Of a DNA stretch of 64,000 bases, positions 24,735-37,358 are shown piece by piece. Source of the stretch: Lepidurus packardi (taxonomy: Eukaryota; Arthropoda; Branchiopoda; Notostraca; Triopsidae); assembly GCA_023053545.1 (NCBI GenBank), contig JAKZAN010000006.1, positions 11,663,412 through 11,727,411 of the forward strand, given 5' to 3'. Below the pieces are notes generated by a model. The model saw only the letters and a list, made by a program, of their open reading frames with translations, ran no database searches and was not told the DNA's origin. Positions within the stretch are counted from its first letter, which is position 1; each line of letters begins with the position of its first letter. Both the position numbers and the translations under genes were made by a program.

Positions 24735-27700
24735 ATGGACTTCCCAGCCGCTGATAGAGTGGACTTGAGAAGACTACAACGTTATATCCCCTTCTTAAAT
24801 TATCTAGTGGAAAAATATTGGAATGATCCGCATAAGATTTCCGTGCTCAACTCATTTCAGACAATGATTAGGGTTCTGAAAGATGATAGTAAAAGGTAAG
24901 GGTCCATAAGCTATTCTATTATTTATTTTATTATTGATATGATTTCTTTTTTTCCCTTTTAATGGTTATTGTTTGTTGTTTGAGGAGAGGAGTCAATAAT
25001 GATAATATTTTTCTGAGCAATTGATCAGTATTGATGCACTAGATAATATTTCTTGTGTTGAGATCCAAAGTGCTAATGGGAATAACGAATAATCTGGGGG
25101 GAGATTTATTTGTTGTGAAATTTATAGACGTATACTTTGATTTAAATGTATAATTCTACCTTAGCTTAGATGTGTATAGTTAAAGTAAATAACTTGTGCA
25201 TGTTTAATTGGGATGGATGTAAAAGTCCAGGCGACAATAATGTCTTGTTTTGTTTAGGTTACGCCCAGATTTGGTTGTACGCGTGGAAAACGCTCTGCAG
25301 AAGCTTTGTGAGGAAGAAAAAGGCAGGCAAGGTTTCAAACCTGGATGGGATCATATCAGCCCCAGTCGCCCGTAATTTATTTTGATTATTATTGTGTCCA
25401 CTTTGTTAAATTAAAATCCTTCCACTCACATTCCTCAATTTAAGTTATCGATACTTGTTAAATTACAGTAACATAACTCCTTTTTAAATATTAGTAGACG
25501 CAAGCATACCTAAGTTAATGCACAGTATTGCTACCGTTGATTGCAATAACTGATATATTTCTATAATACTTTAGATCTTTTTTCATAGTGAATGTTGGCG
25601 CTGTTTCAAGGCTGGGAAAGCGAGTATTAATAAGCAGAGCTAAGTTAGTTTCTTGTAATTTTGTACCTTTTCAAGTTTACGTGACAGCCCATTATTTAAC
25701 ATGGCCTTCTAGCTAGAAAAAGAGAAAGACACACTTTCTACTGATGATGATGATGATACTGATTTCTACTCTCACTAGCAACTAATATAATTCATGAACA
25801 AGCGAAATTAATAAATCTGGATTTTAGAAGTGTTCTGTACGTATACAACTAAGCTGTACAAGTACGTGTACAAAGACACACGAAACATTAGTAGTTAATG
25901 TGCTATTTAAGCTCGAAGTATTCCTATTTCCAATTAGCTAGTCATCTGCGTTGATTACACTTTTTCATCATACATTTACATGAGGTTCAGTAGCTGTTAG
26001 TCGACTCGAGTTCGAACTTAATTGAGATACTTTTATGAATTTACTTTGTTGAGTTTACATTTATTTGCATTGTAGTCTCTTGGGAATTATTAGAACATTG
26101 GAAAGCTAATTGTCTTCATTTGTAGGTACGAAAGATTGAGTTCACCCCCGTTAAGTCGCGTTCTTGAGCAGATTATGGATGACGAGAGGCAATCTTCGCA
26201 CGCGAGGGGCGGGACTTGGGGCCAGTGGGAAGAAACACCACGCTCTCCCAGCCCTGAACCTGTATCGCGCCACCCCGATGCGTTCGACACCCGCATTCAG
26301 TCTCAGCCACGCCCCATCCCTACCCACGCCATGGACAATCGTTTCACACAGCGTCCTGCTTCGCCAGAACCGACAGACTTCACCAGCGATTATCACGCAC
26401 TTCGTCCCACAGTTCCCGTGATTCCCTTGGAGGAAACGCCCCCGTACCACCCCCCTTATAATCCATTACCGCCCCGGCAGTATCCAAATTATGAGCAACC
26501 CTGTCCGCCAGGCCCACCCTTTCACCCTGTTCCCCCCTCCTACTCAGCACCTTTCAACAACTATCAAAGACATCCGTACGACAGTTTAAGCCAACCCCAA
26601 CCTCGAATGATCCCGTCGGAACGAATCCCAGACAGAACTGCCCGCGTGGGTCCATGGGACCACCCGCCCCCACACTACTACATGGGAGCGTCCATGCCAC
26701 CAGTCCACAATGACCCCCGAAATTACTCTGCAGGCCATGACCCTTATTATCGTCATCGAAATGAGCGGGATTACCGGGAATTTCAGGAAGATAAACCGAA
26801 CGCGTCGTCATGGATAAGTTTTGAACAGACTCCCAACTACCCCGGTCGTGAAAATCACGCTTGGAGAGGGAGCAGTAACAGTTACCCAGCTCCCAACAAT
26901 TATCTACCTAATGAGCCACCAGGAAGGTCAAGACTGGAGCCTCCCCCACATTCCAACTCCCCAAATCGAGCCCTTGAGAACCGCAGGACCTTGTCGTGCG
27001 TCGCTGGCCCGATTCACGTCCCACCACCTTTCAGCAATAGGACTCCTTTACTGCCCACTCCTTCGGCACCTTCGGCGGGCGACGTGAATTCCTTTTCCAG
27101 GACCTCCACGCGTTGGGATGCAGCCGATTCCGCTCTGAAACCGTCTTCAACTATTGCCGGCAGTAATAAACCTGCGGCACTGGCTAGCAAGACCCCCGAT
27201 ACACAAGGCAGTTTGGTACAAAATGACTCCGCACGGTCCAACGAAACGGTTAAACGCATTGCCAGCGAAGAGCGCCAAGAAGAATGTCCAAGTAGCCGCG
27301 AAGAAAAATGGTCTGTATCGAACGTGAAAGATGTGCGAAAAAGCCAAGGGGAACAGATGAGGAGGAAGAGCATAGGCGAAGAGCGGGTACCAGTAAAGGA
27401 TCAGAAGGTAGTAAAAGAGGTTAGAGAAGTCAAAGAAAAAGCGAAAGAAACCACGAGTTATCACAGACACGATCCTCGAGCCAAATCTTCCTTGTATTCT
27501 TTCGTCCGACACGATCCAAAACGGAAAGAGGAGGTGTCTAAGAGTGTGGGCAGTGCCAGTGAAGAAGCGAAACTGGTTTCGCCACTGGACAGTTTGTACC
27601 AACCGCCCTCTAGTACGAGCAACGCCACGGGGAAGGGATACGGCTTACAAAATTTTAGGATTCCTAAGAAGAAGCGGGTGGAAACACCGCCTCCTTCCAC

Positions 27701-30700
27701 TCCTCCTCCAGCCCTGCCAGTTCCTTCCTCGTCTGCTGTGAGTAATTTGAACGCGGAAACTTGTTCCGTTGTGCGGGTAGTAGAACAGTCAGAGACATCA
27801 GGTGAGCGAGTGGACAATGAACAGGTCCGGCTCGAGGTTATCGAGTCGTATATTAAGAAAGCATTGCCTAGCAACGAGGCCAAAGTGATATTAGACAAAT
27901 TGCGCAAGTTGGGGTCGTCAGAGGAGCAGTCCTCCCTTTACCGGGAGCTTCAAGGGACAGAGGAAGACGGAGTGGAAGACAAAGTTGACTTGAAGAGGAA
28001 TTTGCCACGAAAGGCCAAAAATGCTCCGCGAGCCCGTATTGTGAGCTCGTCGGAGGAAGAGGAAGAAGAGAAAGTTGAGGATGCAAAGGTGGAATCTACG
28101 GCTTCGATAGCTGAACCGGAGCCGCAACCGGTTGTAGTGATCGGGAAGGGAGACAAACTCGCGGCAGAGAATATTGCTTTGCAGCCGAAGATGAAGCGGA
28201 ATAAAACGCAGTTAGACAGATTGCAGGAAGATTTGGTGGACTTTCGCAAGCGGTTTGAAACCGCGGACTGGCAAACTCGTAAAGCGCGGCAGAAAAATGC
28301 TGTATCAGACAGTAAAAATGAGGCACAAGAAGGTACCGTGGCCAAACAAGCAGGCGGAGATCTTGTTGAGCTGGCAGGGAAAGCTGAAACGGATGCGAAA
28401 GAAATCGCAATTGTTCAGGAGGAGGCGGCCAGAGCCTCGTCGTCTCCTGCCAAGAAAAAGCGTAAACAAGCAGTCAAAAAGCAGGGGAGAGGTCGAAAGC
28501 AAGCCAAGAAGACAAAAGCAACACAAGAGGCCAGAGAAAAGATTCCGCACATGAACGAGGAAGCTATGGTGCCAAATACGGAGACAGAAACTGCGCCAAC
28601 GGAGGAGGAAGTCAGTTTCATCACAAAGGACGCAAGTACGCTTCCGAAAGAAACTGCAACCGTCGGGCCAACCCAGAAGCGGGGCCGGGGCCGTCTGCGT
28701 AAGAGAAATTTGAAAAACTTCGTTCCTACGCACTTATCCTTGCGCGGAAAACGTTCGATGTATGTCAACGAGGAAGAAACGACTAGCGAAGGCGGTGAAT
28801 CCTACCATACGTGCCCCTTATGCGAATACGTGTGCCAGAATATCGTACATCACTACGTGAGTGAGCACCCCGGCATGGAAAACCCGTTTGTACGGTTCAC
28901 GGGCGATATTACGGCTAGTGGAGGACCACCCCCTGGCTGGAACAACTACGTCAAGTTGCCAGATTTACATTGGGTACCTGAGAAGTGGGTCAGCGGAGGT
29001 ACATTGAAATGCCAGTTGTGCACTCCTCCGGCGCCATCTTTTGATAGGAAATCACAGTGCTTGGAACATGCAATGAGTCATGCACTGTCTAAGGGCACGG
29101 TATTGGCTTGCACGTGGTGTAAAGCAGATTTCGACAACATTTACGCGCTCCATGACCACGTGACTGGGCATACTGGGGAGTATCGATATACTTGTGGTTA
29201 CTGTGGCTACAAGTGTGCCTTATTAGAGGGAATTGAGGTACATATGGGGTCTTTGCACACGACACAGGATCGGCACTTCTTTGAAGTAGACGTAGCGCAT
29301 GTGGACAAAACCCAATTCTGGTTGGAGGGATTTGCGTGTGGTCAGTGTCGTTTCGCGCAGTTAAGTGAAGAACGCGTCAAGAAACACGTAGAAAGTCATT
29401 GTAAAGGGAAAGGAGCCAGTATTTGTCGACTGGCCTTTGTGGAAGTGAAGAGCATGGTCGAAACCAAAAAAGAGCAGGCTGCAGTGGTGGATTTGGCGCC
29501 AATCCGTGATCAAACTGAGGAGGAAGACGCGGATTTGGACCGCGAGCTGCAAGCCATGGCCCAAGCTGTGCCCAAGTTTGGCAGTGACGAGAGTGACGAA
29601 GAAGCAGATTTAAATTCTCCATTGGTCATTGACGAGTCACAAGCTAAGGAAAAAGATCAACGTAAGTAGTTTCTACTTTGTAACACGAAAGCTAAATTTC
29701 TTGACAATAATCCATTCTCCCCCCCCCCCCCCTTTAGCAGGTGAAGTACTAGTGGAAAAAGCACCAGACATTCCTGAACTAATTGTCTTGTCCCCTGACG
29801 AACCCCAAGAGAAAACACAAGGTATGCGAACAAAAACCAGATCCTATCGATTTTTACCTAGTCACCATGCTACTATCTGAATTTCCTTTTGAAATCTAAT
29901 TTATTATTATTTACGTAGTTTTTCATATAATTCTTTTCACCTTTCCTGACTCTGCATTTCGTCTATTCTGTATTAAGGTAGCCTGAGAAGTTTCATGCAA
30001 TAGGAGCAAAAAATAGGCGGCTTTTTCGCCTATTAGAAAGGAAATCGCAGTTTTAACAAGGGTATCTTCCAGCGTAAAGGTTTTATACATACTTTCTCGG
30101 TCCCTAGAGTGCATTCAGGTAAACGGACAAAATATCAAAGGGTACCTTCACCCAGTGCAGTTCAGAAAAGGTCACGACCATTTGCAATACGCAATGCTGG
30201 TCTGATCTTGGGTCAGTCCAAAACTCCCCATAGTACCGGAGAGAAATGTCACCAGGCCCCCGTTTTGTGAATGTTGTGTTCCCTACTCGAACCTTTTCTT
30301 TTAGTAGATTATTAGTGCCTTACCTAGCGGGGGCATGGACAAGTCTGTGAACCTATCCCTCCTGTTCCTTTGCCCCCGCTCTTGAGACCGAGAAAGCATG
30401 TTCCCCTAATCAAAATCCCCTACATTGAAAGATACCCTCGTTATCCTACTGTGTAAACTTTTATACTGTGACTTCGAAGCTGCAAGTTAGGTACTTCAAA
30501 ATTTTCAATACGGGATTAGAAACAAAGACCATGCTACGTGTATTTCTTAAAAGGAAGTTCAGCGTACATTTACATTCTAGAATTCGTTTATGAAGGTTAT
30601 TCAGGTTCAATTGCCTCTACGTCAACACAACAACATTTTAAAGCTAACATTTTAACTGTGCTAGCTTATATTTAGAAAGTTTGACGTTCGAGTGAAAATT

Positions 30701-33700
30701 AAATTCAACTAGATTGTCATGGCATGTTTACCTGTCATAATTAGCAAGTGTTTAGAAAATAATTAGAAAAGAGTCGTGGTAACGTAATTGATGCCGCCCG
30801 AAATTCAGAGTATTGTCAAGTTGAAGTATTCGCTCCTCTTTATCTGAAAATTACCGGCTGTTATATTTTTCTTGTAATTTCATAACTTTTCCGTACAGAT
30901 AACATAATGTACAATACGGTACTAGAATTCGTTTTTCTTTTAAGCAAGATAACAATTTTACATCATGTTCATAGAAAGCTCAGTCTTGTAAGTTCTTACG
31001 AGCGTTTATTTTCCTTTGTATGGTCTCGTCAAAGGGTTCGCAAGTCCCTTGAACCCTTACCAGTCGGTTAGAAATGCCATTCCGCGACTTTTCGAGCCTC
31101 CTTGGATCGTACGCTTGCTAGGCACATTTGTCAAAAGTTTCAACTCCTTTGCCCTTTGCTTCAACTTTTTTTAGGAGCAGCGCCTGCCAGTAAGGAACCG
31201 GAAACTCCTCCAAACCCTGCTTCCAGCGTCAAGAGCCCAACTTCTACCTCTGTATCTGCTGTATCTGTAAACTTTGATGGTGAAAGCACCTTCTTGAAAA
31301 TCGAGTCCGTTGTGAGTATCCGCCCCGATCAATTCTTCACCGATATCGAATCGTCGCCTGAGAAACCTCGCAAAGCCTTAACCTCTCTTCCAGCGACGCC
31401 CAGTCGTCCTCGTATCTTACGTCGGACCTCTACTATTGTACTCAGTGAAACCGATGTATCCCCATCTCCTCTGAAAGTTACGAAAGAAACCGAGGAAGAG
31501 CCCACCGAAGAAAAAGTCCTGGAACTGGAAGGGGAGGGGCTTATGGGCCACGCGTTATTCCGTTGCGGTAACACTCAGTGTGACCATAGTAGCGTGTCCT
31601 CTGCTGGTCTTAAAGAACATTTAAGCGTTTGCCCCTTAGTCAAATCCTGCAAACAACTGACGTGTCGCGTGTGTCAGCGTTCCTTCCGGCAGATTGGACA
31701 CTTGCTCGAGCATTTAACATTGCACGGGGCGAAACGTTTTGCCTGCGGGTTGTGCCAATACAAGGCGCCGCACTCGAACCACGTGACAAAGCATTTGAAA
31801 TCGGTCCATAAGGTCGGCCAATGGGAAACGATATCACTGACTACGCCTTCTGATCCTGATAACGGCAGTTTTGGCATTTACCCGCGTGATGTCGTAACTC
31901 CCGCCATGCGCCTAGCGGCGGGTTTGCCCGCTCCGTCGCCTAATAAAGCTAAAATGGCGCAAAATGGCGCAAGTTCCGATTTCAATATTTCTAACGCATG
32001 CGGAAATCTAAATATTGTTAAACTTACATACTCGATGAAAGATGTCGCAGCTCTTCCGAACAAAAGCATTTTCACCACCGCGCTGCGCTGTGCGCATTGC
32101 GCGTACTCTACCAAAGTGCGCACCAATATGATCCGCCATCTGAACTTGCACCAAAACGCGATGCTGCCCATTACGGTGACGGAAAGCGTGGAGCCGGTAG
32201 ATAAGGATAACAACAATGGCGACAGCGGCGCGTGCTCAGTGGCAGCGAAGAACCCTGACATACCGGCGCAAGCGCCAATTAATCCAGTACCGTGTTTGGA
32301 GAAAAAGGAACGCATGTTTGACAAGATGACTAATTTAGCTTACAGCTCACATGCAACCGAACCGCGTAATCTGCGCACGCACATCTCTCCCACGGAAATG
32401 GCGCAGATGCCGAAATTTGTCGAAGAACATCAGCGGTTCGTGTGCGGGTACAAGGATTGCCAATACCTGACGGTGAACGAGAGCATGTTGAAGTGCCATT
32501 TGGTAACGCTACACAAAGACGAAGTCTTTGGTTGTGCGCACTGTCCGGAAAACGAGTCCGAGCGTGTCACGTACTCCTTAGAAGCCTTTCGTGCGCATTT
32601 GAAGCTCCACGGACCACGTTTGTACAAATGTGGCTACTGTATTTACCACCATTACCAGCGCCAGATCATCGAACGCCACTTGAACGATGAACATCCGCAT
32701 CAGCCACCACGCGAGTGCGTTATACGAGGCCCCGAAGACGAAATCAGCATGGAAGCGAGTCAAAGTACTGCGCGAGCGGAGAATCTAAACGGAAAAGTAT
32801 CCATCAAAGCTATTGTTGCTCCAGATAAAATGCGATATGCGTGGCGCTGTTGCATGTGCAAGTTTGGTCACGACATGGAGAGCGCCTTGGAACAACATGT
32901 CCACAGCGTGCACGGCATTAGTGCGCGATTCAAATGTTATTTGTGTGCGTTTGTGGCTCCAGAGCGACAGACTGTAGAGGAACATGCTGTTGCGCAACAT
33001 GAGGGGCAAGATGCTCAGGTTTTGGTCATGTTTTACAAGATGGAACTGGCGGATTGGGAGGTTATGGAGACAGAGACCAAAGCGTCTCCGACTCCCTCGC
33101 CGTTGTGGCGCAGAGACGAAACGCGTGTTCGGCACATCCGCGGAATCTTGCTCGAAGACTCGAGCATGAAGGCGACGGCGCCTGTGGCGACCATTCTCCC
33201 GTCTAGTCCGGAGAAAAAGCAGCGAAAGGGGGCCGAAACTGGGGTTAGTATTAAACAGGAGATATCAGAGGAGGGAATTAAGACCGAAATGGACAAAATC
33301 GTGATTCCGACGAGTTTGGGAGAGCCGGTTGGCAAATTTATGGTATGCCCGGTCTGCGACGTGTATCGCGTAACGGCAACACGCGATATGCGAGAACATC
33401 TGTATCGGGAATTTCACTATCGAAAGTAAGTAATTTCGTAGATTCCTTTAGAGATCAGTTTGCATTGGGTTGGTTTTATTAACCTTTTTTTCTTGGATTT
33501 TTTTCTCCCCGGAAATCTTTAGGTATAAGTGCGCTTATTGTAATATTGGGAATTGCTGTCGAAAGACCATGATACGCCATGTTCAGACCGCGCATTCCCT
33601 GGGCTCTGATTATGTGTGCCTGGATAACTCCCAGCCAGAATTTGACGTTTGGGTAAATATTTGTTTAAGTATGGTTTAAATATTTTTTCAGTAACGATAG

Positions 33701-36700
33701 TGTTAAGGTAGTTAATTACAGTTATCGGTTCTGTTGTGTTACGCTTAAGTAATTATTAGGTGGATTAATTGTGTTTAAAATGCTTATTTAGTACATTGAG
33801 AATTTGCCTCTAATTTTAGGTATAATTTTTAAGAACTTACTTTTTTTTCATAGTATTAAAGTATAGTTGCATTATCTATGGCTGCACTTTTTTTTATTAA
33901 AGTTTTGCCCTGAATCAGTATACGTCAGGGCTGTCCAACTTCTGACCCACTGAGGGCACGACACTACGCAAGTATCAACCCGGGGGCCGTACCAAGTCCC
34001 GTTAACGGGGGGGGGGGGGGGGATTGGCATCAAATACTTTTGTTAGAATTATATGGAAGCTTTCCACGTTACAAATTTTCTGCGATTACGAAAACGTATT
34101 TTATTTTTTCACTGCACTTTTGGCAAAAGTATAGACCTAAGACATGTGACGGTGTAAATTTCCAAATACTTTTGTCGAAGTAGTCGGGGACCGGATCCGG
34201 CCCGCGGGCCGCCAGTTGGACAGCCCTGGTATACGTTATGGCGAATGTATTTTTCAAATGCGAAGCAAGAGAGGTGGTGACAGACTAGTTGAGGTTGAGG
34301 GTTGAGTCGTGTTCGAGCATCCCCATTGCTGTTTGCGTGCCGTTTGCGTATTGAGTGTTTTTAGCTAAATTCACGGTTTGCTCAAAGCGGGTTTTTAGCA
34401 AAACGGAGCCGTTTGCCGTTGTCCTTTCCGTTATCCCAAACAGCTAATGTCCCGTTGATGCAAGCCGTTGTTGGCGGGCAAACTGCATTCAAAAAGCCAT
34501 GCTTGACCGAACGACGAACAAACGGCAACGGAGACGCTAGCACGGGGCTTTTGTTATTCGTACAGTCCGATAGCGAGACAACTCCAGTTCTACTACAATC
34601 GATTCACATAGTCAGATGCGCATCGTGGTAAGCTTTCACTGTAGTTTATGAATTAGTTTAAAGGACGTTTTTTATGGAAATAGTCCTTAGTGAAAAGCAA
34701 TATAAAGTTGTAAACTCATCACCTTAATAATTATTGAATTTTTTCAGTAATATAATTTCAATCTCTTTCTTGTTGCATCACTATAGGCCGTGTGCTGGGT
34801 GCTTCGTTGAATTGTAGTTGTATTTCATTTAATCGAATTGCTTAGTCAAGTTGAAAACTTTAATTTGATCTTCAAGTTGTCTTAATTTATCTTAAAGCTT
34901 TATTCGTACGTAAAAAGTGATTACATAATTTATTAGTACTTTCTTTTGTTTTTCTAGTAAAAGCCTTGTTTCTTCTATAACGGAAACATTATTTTGCAGG
35001 TGGAGCAAGTATTGCGGCATCAAACCAAAGCTTTGAATCGACCTCTGCGCATGCGCAAGTGGCACAAAGCTGGGCTCAATAGTCCCTCATCGTCTCCCAG
35101 CAAGAAAACACGTTTAACCCCTTCCAAGGTCAACCCAGAGCCCTCAATTGTAATCGATTTGAGCTTCCCGGAAACACTATCAGACCAGTCTTCAGGAGAG
35201 ACCACGGCCACTAAGCGAGAACCCATCAGCGCGGTCGACAGCTCTCCGAAAGACACTATTGAACCACCTCTTGTTGTATTAGAAGGAAGCCCACCTGCTG
35301 CTACCACTAAGAAGGGTAAAAAGCGTCGAGTCTCATCAGTGCGCAATTTACGCAATGCACTGATTGTCAACAAACCTTCCGGCGAGCAGCAATTGCACTG
35401 TCCCGCCTGTACCTATAATTCCGCCTGCTCTAAAGACATGGAAAAACACGTCAACAAAACGTGTCCCATTCTGTTTCCCTGTCCAGGTACCAGTCAGGAC
35501 TTGATCTCTCGAACTGATGAATTAATCTGCGTATACTGTCCTGTCATGGGCCCTGACCACGAGACTTTGCGGAAGCATTATGACGAGGTCCATTTACCTG
35601 TGTTTACCACCGAAAACTCGCTTCCTTTGCACCCGTTCGCGGTTCGCCCCTTTTCTTCTGTGGATTCTAAAGAATCTGCAACTACGACTCGCAAACGGCA
35701 ACGCGCGAAACCCTCTGGTGATTACCGTTGCCAGCACTGCAAAGAAGTCGGCGAATATGACATCATGAGGAAGCATTCGATGGAAATGCATCCCAAAGAG
35801 GGTCGAAAACTCGTTAAGGTCTACCGTAAAAAGCGGGTGGCCAAAACCGCACAGGTACAAACAGGGGAGGTTTTCGTGTGCGGCTGGTGTCAAACCCGTT
35901 TTTCCAATGAAGATGAAGTCAAAGAACATCACCAAGAGCAGCACGAGGCCAACGTTTTCCGCTACACCCGCTACGATTCGTCAGAACGTGCAGATGCTAG
36001 TCTGCGTGTGCAAAGCGGATCCGAGTTCGAACCTGCCACCCAAATTGAAAGCTCCAAACCCACCGAAACGTCGTCTGCACCGCCCAAAATCATGTACGAC
36101 TGTCCGGTTTGCGACTACAAGTCTTTAAACATAAGCAACACCATAAGCCATCTAGGAAAACATTGCAAGCCCTACAAATGCGCCACATGCGCCATGTTTT
36201 TCCTCACCAAACCCGTGGGCTTGGCCCATATTGCCAAGAGGCACCCTGAGCAGCCTATGTTGTACAAAATTCCCACGGCAGCCACTGCCTTAGATCTATT
36301 ACGTCAGCAAGTTCAAGGGAGACCGCTTAGGGACAAAGAAACCGTGTTCACGTATCGGAAAGTTTACAGACCCGATCCGAATGATCCCAGCGATGGAACG
36401 GACCCAAAATCTGAAGGCTTGCTTCTCGAAACGCGCCAAAGTATTCAAAATCCAAAACAACTAATGGTACCCGAGTTGAGTGACGTACCGCCGTCTTGGT
36501 CTAGTTTGAAACTCGTATCGGTCAGTAACGTCCCCGCGAAACCTGCGTTGGCGGTTCCGGTTTGCAGTCCAACAAATTTGGCGAGCACTACGAACATACC
36601 GGTACCGATTTTGATCCCAATTCAGCCGACAGGAAGTACGGTGAACCTCAACATTCCAAACCGGGTGCCACTGCCAACGTTGTCGCTCTTACCGACCTTG

Positions 36701-37072
36701 CAGCCAGCTAATGTGGTGCCGAAACCAGTGCAGATTTTGCCGAAGCCGAACGTTAGAGCGGTGGCCAGGAAATCGACGTCGTACCGGTACTCGAGGGAGA
36801 CGTGGCCTGTGCGGGGGTTTAGCTACTATAAGAAAGAAGCGACGAAAAGGGAAATGGATTTGACCAAGGTAACAACTTTTATGGAGATGAAGGAAGGCAT
36901 TCCTGTTAACGTTAATGTGACAACAATGGCGGAGTTAATTGATTTGGATCCGCAGTTAGTCCTGGAAGACTGTTTGGCGCAATCCGAGGATAATGACGAC
37001 TGGATTTTCGAAGTAGAAGAAGATGGCGACGATGATGACGAAGAAGACGACTGTGAAATAATGGATGACTGA
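24735..37072 (+). CDS. Very large C2H2 zinc-finger protein
   Basis: Seven exons join in phase: 24735-24895, 25258-25326, 26126-29661, 29741-29821, 31175-33425, 33523-33652, 35000-37072, giving about 2,766 residues. The first about 76 residues form a helical domain (RYIPFLNYLVEKYW... VENALQKLCEEE). They are followed by a long Pro/Ser-rich then Lys/Glu-rich disordered region. I count about 22 C2H2 fingers: five near 970-1170, ten near 1410-2030, one in exon 6 (YKCAYCNIG...H) and six near 2207-2490. Many have the form CxYC...HLxxxH, spaced singly rather than in tight linker-joined arrays. The C-terminus ends in an Asp/Glu run. This suggests a nuclear DNA- or protein-binding regulator, but I cannot name the family. 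Intron 2 seems to use a GC donor, because the GT alternatives break the frame. Exon 4 has two possible acceptors, TAG-CAG, three bases apart. Confidence 0.85.
29822..31174. other. Intron 4 of the zinc-finger gene
   Basis: A 1.35-kb intron. The first third carries a diverged copy of the dispersed repeat that is frequent at 54-60 kb (see 30130-30480). Nothing else is supported. Confidence 0.7.
30130..30480 (+). repeat. Dispersed ~300-bp repeat, copy 1 (diverged)
   Basis: It shares GGCCCCCGTTTTGTGAATG-like, CTTGAGACCGAGAAA and ACTGTGTAAACTTTTATACTG segments, in the same order, with the copies at 54.3, 55.0, 55.5 and 59.3 kb. It lies in the plus orientation relative to the 55.5-kb copy. It has no coding capacity. 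Confidence 0.8.
33653..34999. other. Intron 6 of the zinc-finger gene
   Basis: A 1.35-kb intron that contains the hAT element. The remaining sequence has no supported features. Confidence 0.75.
33926..34228. mobile_element. hAT-type non-autonomous element (MITE) with intact target-site duplication
   Basis: A 303-bp element in intron 6 of the zinc-finger gene. The terminal inverted repeats are 15 perfect bases, CAGGGCTGTCCAACT at the left and its reverse complement at the right. An 8-bp direct repeat, GTATACGT, flanks it exactly (33918-33925 and 34229-34236). The 8-bp duplication and CAGGG...CCCTG ends are hallmarks of hAT transposons. The right end includes a GC-rich GGCCCGCGGGCC palindrome, and a run of 16 or so G lies near 34006-34021. 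There is no transposase. Confidence 0.93.
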
Positions 37073-37358
37073 AGAAGAAATGCTGCTTAAGAATTTCCTT
37101 GTGCGTTGAGCGCGTTTTCTTTCCTTTTCTTAAGGATTAGTGTTACTGTTTAAATCAGAAAAGTCAAATGATTCGTTGATTGATGGAGTTTCTCCGTTTG
37201 TTGATTCGTTCCTCCCGTGTGCTTGGGCTTATTCGTCTGTCAAATTTTATGGCAGAGATTTTATTTGTAGACAATCTTTGGCTAAGAAAATGTAACTTTC
37301 TTTTGTATTACTCGGGCCTCTACTTCAGAACTCAGTTCCGTTTCAGAATGTTGCCTAA
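37073..37358. other. 3' flank of the zinc-finger gene
   Basis: Probably the 3' untranslated region of the zinc-finger gene. No signal stands out. The block 37.4-39.3 kb that follows is entirely small transposons. Confidence 0.5.

Noticed and set aside
26151..28768. Many long minus-strand and alternative-frame ORFs opposite the zinc-finger gene
   Set aside because: They are caused by codon bias of the large plus-strand exon, with no domains or splice partners.
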